Shown one piece after another: positions 47,080 through 58,500 of a stretch of DNA of 64,000 bases. The notes under the pieces were generated by a model that had not been told where the DNA came from, did no database searches, and saw only the letters and a program-made list of their open reading frames with translations. A program made the position numbers and the translations under genes. Numbering within the stretch: the first letter of the stretch is position 1; every line of letters starts with the position of its first letter. The DNA lies in the NCBI RefSeq assembly GCF_050948175.1, contig NC_135209.1, positions 1,488,001-1,552,000 of the forward strand. The letters run 5' to 3'. The DNA is from Xylocopa sonorina (taxonomy: Eukaryota > Arthropoda > Insecta > Hymenoptera > Apidae).

Positions 47080-50000
47080 GTATTGCTAATAAGATCTCAA
47101 ACTGTAAAAATGTTACTCTGTACAGTATCCTCTTGTTCCTTTAAAAAAAATCTATTTACTTGTATATTTTTCATATAACATATAAAAAAAAAGAGAAAAA
47201 GGAGAAGTATGACCATCTTTTTGCACAACCTTTCCTTTATTGAGTATGAAATTAATAAGACACTAATTTTACTTAGTAAATATTTTTATTTGTAGATTTT
47301 AAAAGTTGTTATGTGTGTATGATCTTTCCATTTCAATTTATCTCTCACATGTTCAGCTTAAAATACAGTAATAATAAGTAAATAAAATATTATAGACAGT
47401 TGCTACGCATGTATATACAATTGCAAATTAAACCATGTTGCAACATTACAGATTCGCAATTTTTTTTGCATCAATACAAATCTGAAATTATATCGCACGA
47501 ACGAAAAGTAATGAAAATGTTCCTCTCTGAAATTATAGAGTGATTTTCTCTTTAAAAGCAGAAAAGAAGAAGGTATCGATATAGTACGTAAGATTTGGCC
47601 AACAAATTATAAAAATTAACAACATATATAATCTGTGAACAAATTCAAAGATAAATCTGGTTCGTCATAATTTGATTTCATTTAAATTAAATATTAATTT
47701 TATTACCTCATACCAGATATCTGCAAACTACTGTAACCAACATGAGAGAGAGAGAGAAAGAGAGAGATAGAGAGAAATAAATTAAAGTAACATACAACAA
47801 ATTTTCATCAAATCAATTTGAAGAAAAACATTTAAAAGGGAAAGTAAAAGAACGTAAAGAGGAAACGATATTTCTGCCAGATGAACAGTAATTCTCGTAC
47901 TACGATTTACGTATAATATACAAACGAGTAGGCGTAAATTTGTTCCTGTTTGGAATATAATAACTCTGCAATCAATGGTTTTCGTTTATCTGTACCCTAC
48001 ATATGTATATCATTCTTAATATTATTACATGCTATTTAGTTTCTCACATAACTCTAATTAATATTACGTAAGTATAATTACGTAATTACGTTATAAGTAC
48101 TTTTCACATAACTGTACACATTCACATTTGGAATATTGGCGCTCTTCGTTGAAGCGCAAGTCGTTTGAGTGGCAGTGAACTTATTTTACAAGTCGTTATT
48201 GTGATCACTTTGCTGGACTGTTCCAATTCATTTTTCTTTTTTTTTTTTTTTGTTCTTCCTTTAAGGCTCTATTAAACGTTGCAACACTCGGTGAATTTAA
48301 TATCGTATCATTGACTCGAAACTATATATGCAATCATTACTGATCTTTTCTTTTTATCTTTATCAAAGTCGTGGTGAGTGCGGAATATAGGTCCTCGCGT
48401 AAATGTTGCCGTTTATGTATACATGTATATATATATAAATATAATAGTATATATAATATATCGTTATATTATATATATACACATACATATACATGTATTT
48501 ATATATATGCGTAATATTACAGTTTTTAGAAACGAGTTGCTTATTATATCGTTACGTGTGAATGAGTATAGTGAAATTAACTCTCTGGTACGAGGAAGTG
48601 TTGTTTTTTTTTTGTTCTTTTCATTTGAAAGCACTTTAAAAACACCTACACGTTACTTTAGACCTTCGAAAACAAGAGGAATGTCTTGTGTTTGTTTTTC
48701 GTTTTTTTTTTCTTTTTTTCCTTGCAGAATTCATATGTATACGTGGCATTAACTGCATCCCATCGTTACAATTATCTAACGACACTAATTATAATTTTAA
48801 TCGTGGCGAAAGTAGAAAAATCGTTTATAGATTATCTTTTTTTTTTTTTTCTCTCTTTTCATTTTTCGTCCTCGGTTTAGATGTAGATAATTTTCGTGGT
48901 TTCGTCGAGATGTTCAATGAACGTATATTATCACAGCATGCCTTTTCTCGATAGGACAACAAAAGTCACAGTGCTAAAAGAGTTCCGCGAACGTAGAGAC
49001 TGAAAAACGGAAAGTCCACGTCTACCCGCGATCGATCGCTGGCCGTTCACGATCGGACGTGTAGCCTTGAAATGAAATCGAAGATGAAACAGTACAAATC
49101 GTTCGTATATCTTAAAATATCCTCCCCTAACACGGTTCGACTCGTTGACCTCGCCGATCGGACGCGTAATTAGTTCGAGTCGGAGTAATTGCAACTACGT
49201 TTACGTATAATTATCGTGTTCTTTAAGCTTGTAATGATTTTAAAAAATGGATATGCTACCCAGCACGCGGCTCGCGATTATTGTACAGCCGTAATACGAG
49301 TGGGGGAGAACGTACAGTTCACTTCCGTTTAACATACGTGTGTACGATAATTAACGAAGTTTTCGATCGTTATCATTAGCCTGTTACATCGTGCTACTAT
49401 GAACTAGTAGCTACGTACGTAGGTATAACCCTAGCCTAAGTATCCATAATCGATAGTTGGAATTCTGATAATACTCTCTAATGCAAGGAAATCTACTTTA
49501 GCATATCTTCAGTTCAATAGCTTTATTGCCTTTCTCACTGATTCTGTATGATTTGGACAGCTTATAATTAAAACTTCTCCTTTATCATGTTTTCTTATCG
49601 GTTTTTTACTTTTTTTGGTTTTTTTTTTTGATTTTTTCTTTTTCATCCTTTTTTTTTTCATTAAATTATAACACGCGATTCACTGCGCACGATGTTATTT
49701 ATTAATCCTTCTCGTCCTATTCTACATATCGTATCCGCGATTATACCGCAACGTTTAAACAGCGAACCGATTCGAGATTGTTTAAATTCATTTAGTACAA
49801 GCTGACGCGAGGGGCAGGGCAAGGGGGATTCATCGACACGGTGTTTCAGTGTATTCTTCGGTGCATACTCCGTGAGAACGAAATAAATAAGCTTCAACCT
49901 CTCCCCTGTCTTCTAACCGACGGTCACGCGTAAGCGTGGAAAAGAAAAGACAATAGAAAGGTGAGATTGTTCGAGCGGCTTTCTAATTTCACTCCAACTT

Positions 50001-51859
50001 GGAATCGTGCCGTTTCTACCCATAGTGTGAGATCTGTTTCGCAGCGAGGACGGTCTAACGGCTGAGAAAAAAAAAAAAAAATGAAGAGAAAAACGCGAAA
50101 GGTGTTCCTGTTTCGTTGAAACGAAAGAAAGGGCGCTCGAGAATTGTGTACTGGTGCTTCCCCGGTTAACGTCCGCCTCGAATTCGAGTAAAGCGATCGT
50201 TGGTTGAAACGTTTTCTCTGTGTCACCGCCGAAGTAAGTACATACACGATCAATTTTCCCGTGTAGAACGCTACTCTGAACAGGGAGTCGGAACGTACTA
50301 TATCGAATAGTATAGGATTATCATACATCTTCTTATGCAACAACGTGGTAAGTACGATAGAAGTATACAGTATATACATGTATATACATACAAGGGAAGT
50401 AGTTCTTCTCGAAGAGTTTGCGTAACATCGACTGACGTGCACTTTTGGTGGGAAAACACGAACGACGTAAAGAAAGGTAATAAGAAAAGGCATGCCTCTG
50501 AACGTACGAGGTGCTAGAGAATCTCATGGTCCAGACGAAAGGGTGTTAACGTTTCGCGTTTGCGAAATCTCTATTGTGTACACCTTGACGGAGGTGGTCG
50601 AGTGGCTACCGTTAAGAATTGATCGACCGGAAGCTTCGCTCGCGACGCCGGTTCCCGTTCAATGATTAACCGTAGCTTCGCGAGGGGCGTGGTACAAAGT
50701 TGGAAAACTTGGGGACGTGTTCGAACTCAGAAAGCAAACCTCTGGCTGTCGAAATAAACCGGCGCGTGCTCGAAGCACCCTTAATCGTGCTTAACCCGAC
50801 ACCCGTTCGTTTGTACGATCGCCCTCGTACAGTTTCGAAGATAAAATGATCGATCGATTTGTAAATGTTGCTTCCGAGCGAGGCACCGTGTAAGAATGAC
50901 GTTATTGTAGTTTAAACATCTTTAACACTGCGACTGATAAAGAGACAGAACCGGGCTCCGCGGTGTTAACGTTGATCGAACAATTTGGTCGACAGCAGTA
51001 ACCGAGACTTGCTCCGGACTTGAGCCGTCTGCGGCTCGTCGAATCGGATTTCTCGGTGAAAACACATAACGCGTAATCATAGTACAGTGCAACGACGTAT
51101 AAAGACGACAGTGATACAAAATGACATATAATCCCAATAAATCCTATGAAATTAACGATATAAAAGTGAAGTATATAGATATACACCGTGTGTTATATAT
51201 ATATATATGTATATATTTTTTTTGTTCTTTTCTCTTGTGGGGTTTCGTTAAACGATTCGTCGCATCTAGTAATTATACGTTCTATGCTCTTCGATGTCGC
51301 TCGAGGCTCGAGCGCATTTCAACGACCACGGTCCAAACATCTAACGCGTATCTCGTTCTACGTTTCCCTCTCCCATTTCCAACGTATATCTAGGCACAAT
51401 CACTTTCGCAACATTTCGTTAGATTTTTTTTCGAGGCTCTCCGATACCTCGTCCCCTATCTACGTGTTTTCCTTCGTTTCACGTGGAAAAAAAATGTCCC
51501 CGCTGGTCGTATCGAACGGTGATATATCCATTGATTCGCCTACCGTGAATCAACGTAGAGCGGTACTGATAAATTTCCAAGCCACCAACGAGTCTCTTCG
51601 CGGGCGAACCCGTTTCCGCACTTGAACCGCGGCTACTGTCCGTCCGTTCGAGGGGGGAACCGTGACATCCGATTATCCGCGAACCCTAAACAATCGTTTC
51701 GATTGCGAATGCCTTGTACCGTCTCGCGTTACGTGAACCACGACCGTAAAACCACGCTAGCAGTTAAAACCGGCGGTCGTGGCAAAGACGATCTTAGCCT
51801 CAGAGGCAGCCACGGATCAACAGGTGGTCCTCGTTCCCGGCTGTCTTAGCTCGCTCGAG
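47080..51859. other. MED27 3' flank and probable long Glut1 3' UTR
   Basis: This 4.8-kb interval lies between the converging MED27 and Glut1 stops. It holds AT-dinucleotide runs (about 48420-48510), homopolymer T tracts, a GA run near 47740-47780 and moderately CG-rich patches (49000-49300, 50500-50850). Frames are short and low-complexity. Much of it may be Glut1 3' UTR, but no transcript end can be fixed. Confidence 0.4.
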
Positions 51860-52105
51860 TCAGGCCTGATTGCACGTTACGTTACTATCGAAGTTATCCG
51901 TGACGCTCCAGCCGATGGTGGTCGCGTTCACTGCCCGGCGTAAATTATTCCGCAAGAAAACCGCGCAGGCCTTGCTCCTCTCCGTGATGATCTCGTACAG
52001 TTGATTCTCCAACGTGAGGCTGTTGGTGGTGAGCAGTAGCGGCAGTGGGATTGACGCGTTCATGATCACTAGATTACCAATATTAAGAGGAGCTGTTTCC
52101 CATTG
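51860..52105 (-). other. Glut1: In-frame 81-codon extension after the Glut1 TGA stop
   Basis: Directly after the TGA at 52108-52106 (next base C) the same frame stays open for 81 codons to a second TGA at 51862-51860. It begins QWETAPLNIG and includes LENQLYEIITERSKACAVFL and NNLRRAVNATTIGW. Base composition is exon-like against an AT-rich background. It could be added by stop readthrough. Alternatively, it could be reached by splicing to an acceptor TAG at about 52066, in the same frame as the upstream exon. It is not recognised as a known domain. Confidence 0.5.
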
Positions 52106-54402
52106 TCAGACACCGCTGTTCGGAAAGCGTGGCGGGGGAAGCGGGGGCGGTGGTCTCTCCGGTTGAGCGGGTGCGCCTGAAGATCGTTCTGATGCAGCTG
52201 CAAACACAACTGTTCGCCCACATTAATCGAATGCACCCTCTATAGTTTTCTCGCGCGTTCCGCGATACTTTTCTTATGTACACACTACACTTGGCATTCA
52301 TCTACCGGAACGTTTCTCAATTTAGACAGACGACAAATAGCAAGCTTTCTACGGTCCTTGTCGGAAGAAAGGAAAGACATTTTGGTAAAGTCGTCTCGTT
52401 GTTTGGGTCTCCAGCGAGATTCGTTTCTCGTCACTGTGAGTAGGATATTTTATTCATCCCGCATCGTGGTGTACTAGTTTCTCGTACTAGTACGTGGAGT
52501 ACATTTTGAGAAATTTGTGTAGACGTTTTCCAATTGGAACGATAAAATATAAGAAACGTGGTTGGTTTCTGTTGTTCGCGTAATCTGGAAACGCGACGAG
52601 AGAAGAATGATGAAAAATTATTAAAAACGAATTTCACTTGTAACGACCAAACGTTCTCTCGCAGTTAAAAATCTCGACGTGTATTAAGAAAGTGCCTGGA
52701 GAACAGAAGGAAGAAAAGCTGTTGAACGGCACAATTATATACAATTTGTGTGTAATAAGTATCCACCCATAAAATGTCCGTATCGAATTTTAATTACATT
52801 CAGCAAATTGATCACGTTTGAAAGAACTGGTAACGTACATTACTCGATGACTTAAATAAATTATCGTCCGTATGGTCAACAGGAGAACAGCAGCGTCTAC
52901 GATGGTTCCACCTTCTAGCGTTTGGTTACACAAACAAGAAGCTCGAGGAATAAGAAAATTTCCAAATAAAAACGCGCAGGATTGATATTCAGAACGTTCC
53001 TTTTTTTTCTGTCTTATTTTTTCGTTCGTTTCAAATCTAAGTAAAGTGAAATTACATTCACGCACATGCGGGCATGCCCATTACACCATTCATGCTCCAA
53101 CTGCGGTAGTATTTGAAGTCGGTTTACTATAGTCGGTCGTATAAAAAAATAATGGTAATGCGGTATCAATTTGTTCTTGAAATCTCTGCAAGATTAACAT
53201 GTGACCCCCTCGTTCTTTTATGCCTTTACATTTACAAATCGATCTGTGGGGACCGTACGTGTCAATGGCGCGATCCTTGATGGCCTACCTCCAATTAAAC
53301 TACTACAAAGGCCAGTGTTAATAGCGCATAGTATAATAGAACTCTTAGAACGGGAATGAAGCCAATAGATCTACCGGTTTGTGTGTGGAAGAGTACTTAA
53401 AATTGATCAGAATCATATATAACAGGGCAACAGATTATCGTACTGCACACAGATGACAGAAGAGAGACATATATGTATATTACAGGAGTCATAGAGCTTA
53501 TAATGCTGATTGTGTATCCTGCAGTCACGACGAAACAGTGAAATCGGTATTTCCAGTCACGGTGATACTTAATATTTACAACGTCTGCTATTCGTATCCA
53601 GATTTGGCGGTACGATCTCAGAAATATAAGCTCCATGTGCAAACGAAGGTACTTCAACTATGTATCCAACTTCGAATCGAGTGTAATGGTGTGGTGTGTC
53701 TGGCTGAAGCGGTGTGAATCATGAGAAGCCAAAATAGAACAATGACCGATGAGACGCAGAACGGTTTGCGCGAAGTGAATGTGAAACCGTGAGAATCGCT
53801 ACGACAATAATAATATCGAATGTCCCGGACTCTTTGTCTCCTGCGGAAATAGAAGAATGGCAGGTCGCTGTAATAATGACAGACCGCAAATTCGAATGTA
53901 ATTTACGAGATACAGTGCTTCGAGACTTGTAAATTTCTAATCGAGTTCCTTACCATGTACGAATGGAAGATTTACTATGAGAGACGAATATTAGATGCGA
54001 AACGATCCGTTCATATTTTACAAAAGCGATTCAATCCGAGACTTCTAACGTCTTATATATATATAATCAGTGGACCCGCCTCTTGTAATTTACCGATAGA
54101 ATACTTTTTATCCCTTCCGCTAATTAGCTATTGTCAACACGAATATATCGGTAGTGTGATACCGTCCTCTGCCGAGGACCGCTTGTCTATATGTCTTGTA
54201 GTAGCCAAGCAGCAATGTAATTTTGATTTCATTATAATCAGCACTTTGATTCCTCTGCGCTTTCGAATCATACTGAAAGCAGAAAAATAATGGTCGCAAA
54301 TAAATTGAAAACGTATGTACCACAATGAGGCTACAAATAAATAAAAACCACGAACATACATTGATGACATTGTGACATGCATAATGACAGGTAGAGAGAG
54401 AT

Positions 54403-54435
<33 letters not shown>

Positions 54436-55105
54436 AAGAGAGAGAGGGAGAGAGAGAGATTAAGCGACAGATAACAAACAATTCTTTGAAAATTAATAAA
54501 CGTACCGCGTGTAATTTTCTATGTACATAATATGATTTTAGAAATTAAAATGAATAAGATATGTCCAAAGGGTGTTTGTTTTCTTTTTTTTGCTTTTTAC
54601 CGAAGGAAAAAAGAAAAGAATTGTTTGTCGTTTACAGACGGAAATGGCTATATGATAGGTGATAGATGATTGCGGGCGATCTTGGTCAGGTTTTTAAGCC
54701 TTACATGAATCAGGATGTGGCTTCTCCTCGGCCACCATCAGGGCTGCACTCTCTGCCGGCGGTATGTGTCCCTCTAATGCATTCACACAGTTTAGCATGC
54801 TCCTGCAAAACATCACGCGACTTGTCCAAGTTTCCGCTTCTTCATACATGTCTAGTGAATCTCTCCTTCTCTTTATTACATTCCAGATCTTCGTCGAGGG
54901 CACCGATTCAACATGCACCGACGTCGCAGGACCATGAGTGAAACGGTACCGCGGCATACTCAACGTAAGTTACATTTTCTCAATTATTTTTTTTTTTCTC
55001 TTTTTTATTCTCTCTCGTTATTTTATCCTAATTGACCTGGATTCGAATTCGAAAAGTTCAACATCTTTTAATGCACCGCGTGTTAACGATTTACTGTTAC
55101 GATAG

Positions 55106-55163
<58 letters not shown>

Positions 55164-55554
55164 CCTTCTCGTGTTCTGTGGCACGTAACAACGACAATCA
55201 TCATCGCAAAGCTACCATTAGTCGAACTTTAATCACGCCTGTTTCTCGTTCGTCAGTTTCATCGGATAAAAACAACTGTCCCCGGAGGTATGCAAAAGTA
55301 TTTCCATTTCCCGCCGCAAGGAATGATTAATATTCATTTCACAGTTTCTAGCCTTGTAGGATTACAGTGGTTCACTGGCCTGTGTAGTAGACTTCGTACA
55401 TGTAGCTATAGCTTGTACAATTATCGAACTTCAACGTTAACTGTTTCACTCTCGAATCTCGTGTCGAGCGGGAGTCCGCGGGGCTCGTTGTTAATCGTAA
55501 AAGAAAAATAAGAAAAAAAAATAAGAAAAAAAATGAGAGAGAGTGAGAAAGAGA

Positions 55555-55591
<37 letters not shown>

Positions 55592-58500
55592 GATTAACGA
55601 AAGAGAAGCACGCCGTGCGAGACGTTTCGATCTCTCTTTAATTGACTCTTCCCTGGCGAGGTGAACGGAAATCAGGTCGAAAAGCTTGACCAACGATAGA
55701 AAAATTCTCCACGTCGAGGTCGCATGTACGAGTGGAAGAGAACTGAAACCGGTAATTAAATAAACAAACAGATTTATTTTACAACATAGAATATATGTGT
55801 ATATATATGTGTGTATATATATACGATCTTGTCGGTGATGCCGAAATATTCGTTCGTTAATATAATATATCGGTAACGAGTGTCCCGGAAAGAAATTCTT
55901 TTTTCTCCCTTCTCTTCGTTTTAGTCTTTAAACGTGTGTGTGTGTGTGTGTGTGAGTTTATGTGTGTAGTCAGAGTGATACAATGACACCTTATAGGAGT
56001 TCGTGTGCTACGAGTATACTAAGTCGTTGCTGATAACAATTACTCCGTTAGATTGACTGGATACGAGAATCTATAGTAGGTATAATACTTCTTTTTTTTT
56101 TTATCTTTTGTTTTGCAGTGAATGGCCTTCTTTACACGATTGAAATCGTTCTGAGTAATCGGTTTCATTATTATTAGTATTATTTTCTTTCTTTTTTTTT
56201 TTATGGTTTGTCAGTAGCGTGGGTATGGTTGGCAGTGGTGGCGTCAGATAGGACGGTCTCCTTGCTAGAGTTAGTGGCGAGCTCCTCTTCCCTGCAATAC
56301 AACAATGTTACATGGCCATCGAGCCTTGAATCGTTTTCGTGGTCGATTTTTCATAGCAGAGAAATCCTAGCCTTTATTTATTTACTTTTTTTTTCTTTAC
56401 TCTAAGACCGTGTACACGCACACCGGATCGCGCAGAGTCGATGGAAAGACGGGCGATCCGATCGACTGTTGTCCAGCGATTGAAGTCGAGGCTCGATACG
56501 AGTAAACAAGTCGACTATTTCCGTCGCGCGAATTATCCGATCGAATTTTCCGGCGGAGATGCCTCAAAGGAGCGAAGTGAGAAAAAAAAAAGGGGGAGAG
56601 TCTGCGCTGCGTCGAAGGACACGCTTCGAGAGCAAGTGATTCCTAGTGTCGTTGAAAAAACCAGCCTCGTTCCAGCGATCGTGGGAGACTGGTTTTCTCC
56701 GATCAGGAACCGTGATCTCGTTGTATACAGCTTGTTCGAGGTTTCGCGACACGGAGCAAGCTGTATACTCGTCACCGTTGCAATCGCACTGGAAATTATA
56801 CTGCCCCTTCACCATAATTTACCTGAGCGATTTGTTAGTACGGATAGATGTATACATACGTACATATAACGTGTATATGCGTACGTATGCATAGGTAATA
56901 TTAATGTTCACATAGATGCGTTTACTGGCACAGTAAAAATTCAAACATACACAATCATAAAATCCAAGTTTAAGTAGCACTCATTCGATCATAAAAGACA
57001 AGGAGAGAAATGGCTTCTTAGACTAGTTCTAATTGTCGTTTATCAACTAACGTGTACGGCTGTTATACGAAACGAACAAATTGAATAAAAACTTCGCTAA
57101 ATCATAAGCAACGAACAGATCGACTATCGACCGGGATTCATTCGTGTATGTAAAAGCTATCGTAAAACGACTCGCGTTGCGAATGTTTCGGCAAAACCTT
57201 GTCCCAGCTGAATCGATAAAGAAAGAAACACAGGGTGGGCGAAACAAAAGGTGAACGAAAGAAAGGAAAAGAACGGTTGAAAAGAAAAAAGAAAGGAGGG
57301 AAGAAATTTGCGTAGCTTGCGAGTTTCAAGAGCTGCACTGATCAGAGAAGGGAACGTGAACGGGGGGCGGGGTAGATCGTTTCACGTTTCAACGTTTCCC
57401 TTTTCTTTCTTTCTTTCCTTCTTTTTCCGTTTAATCTATCGGCTAGTCCTCGTCTGCGTCGCGCGAACGACGTCAAACGGTTATGCAAAGCGGCTCTTGC
57501 TGCGTTTGCTCTATCCAAGTAAAAGTATATATATATATATATACGTATCTATATCACTTTGTAGAGAACTCAGAAATGATTTGTACGCCAAACAGTAATG
57601 TAAGCACTAACATGCAATCGCACAGTACAGCGCCATAAACTCGTGCCAACTATCGACATGAAAATTATTCCAAGACTGTTATATATGTATCCGTGGTCGA
57701 ACATTTATCGGATAACGATCGAAAGAAAATAATAAAGGAGCATGCTGTAAAATACAAGGCTCCAGGAGGGAATCAAGTAGTCGGGGCTGTTATGTATGCG
57801 CGGAGAGAGAATCTCACCGACAGCTCGTTAGGTGTCGCAATTGGGCTTCGTTTCTTTTTCTTTCTCTCGTTTTCCGCCTTATCATTTTTCTTGCCTCTAT
57901 TCATCTTTACTTTTTTTTTTTTTCTTTTCTTTTCGTTTCATTCTCACGAGACCGTTCAACGCGGCGAACGCGCCGTTTCGCTAACACATCTCACGCTCGA
58001 TCACATAATAGCCCTGAAGAACTATTAGAAACTGTGAAATGTATCCTCGCAAAAAAGAAGAAAAACGAAAAATCGCAACTCGCCGTAGAAACGAGTGTCT
58101 CATGCAATCTATGCTCGTTCGTCCGTTACGATCAAGTTAGCCCGGCTGGTAGGCGCGCGAGATGGAGGACTCGCGCGAGCCGATAATTAAGTAAAGACGT
58201 ATTCAACATGCCAGGCCGTTAAGGCCAAAGTCCAACGGATGGTTAACTTAAATAGGCATAGGGGTGGGCAGGATTATTTTTCGCTTGCTGGAGGCAACGA
58301 CGTGGAACGCGAGCTTGACGCTGGCACCAGGATCTTGCACGGCGACAAGAACGGCGGGAACGCGAGCTTGCTCGGTAGAACTGATCGCGAACGTATCGGA
58401 CGGAAAATAATCCCTTTCATTTTAAAGACGACTAGTGGTGTCTTTGGTAATCGATCGGTCATGCAGTCAAATAATCGTTCGAAATTGTAACGGGTAATAA

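Noticed and set aside
48378..48954. Several 60-120-codon frames rich in Phe, Ile and Tyr
   Set aside because: They arise from AT microsatellites and T homopolymers and have no domains; this is probably Glut1 3' flank.
50587..50670. tRNA-Ser-like A box (TGGTCGAGTGG) with a B-box-like GGTTCCCGTTC downstream
   Set aside because: The flanks do not form an acceptor stem, no anticodon arm closes, and the B box deviates at key positions.
52083..52301. Alternative frame over the Glut1 terminal exon ending MGNSSS
   Set aside because: The phase set by the preceding tail exon (one base left over) selects the Pro-rich frame ending NSGV; the other frame would need a different upstream exon.
55421..55693. 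90-codon minus-strand Leu/Ser-rich frame resembling a signal or membrane segment
   Set aside because: The Leu/Ser run is the translation of the GA microsatellite at 55540-55592.
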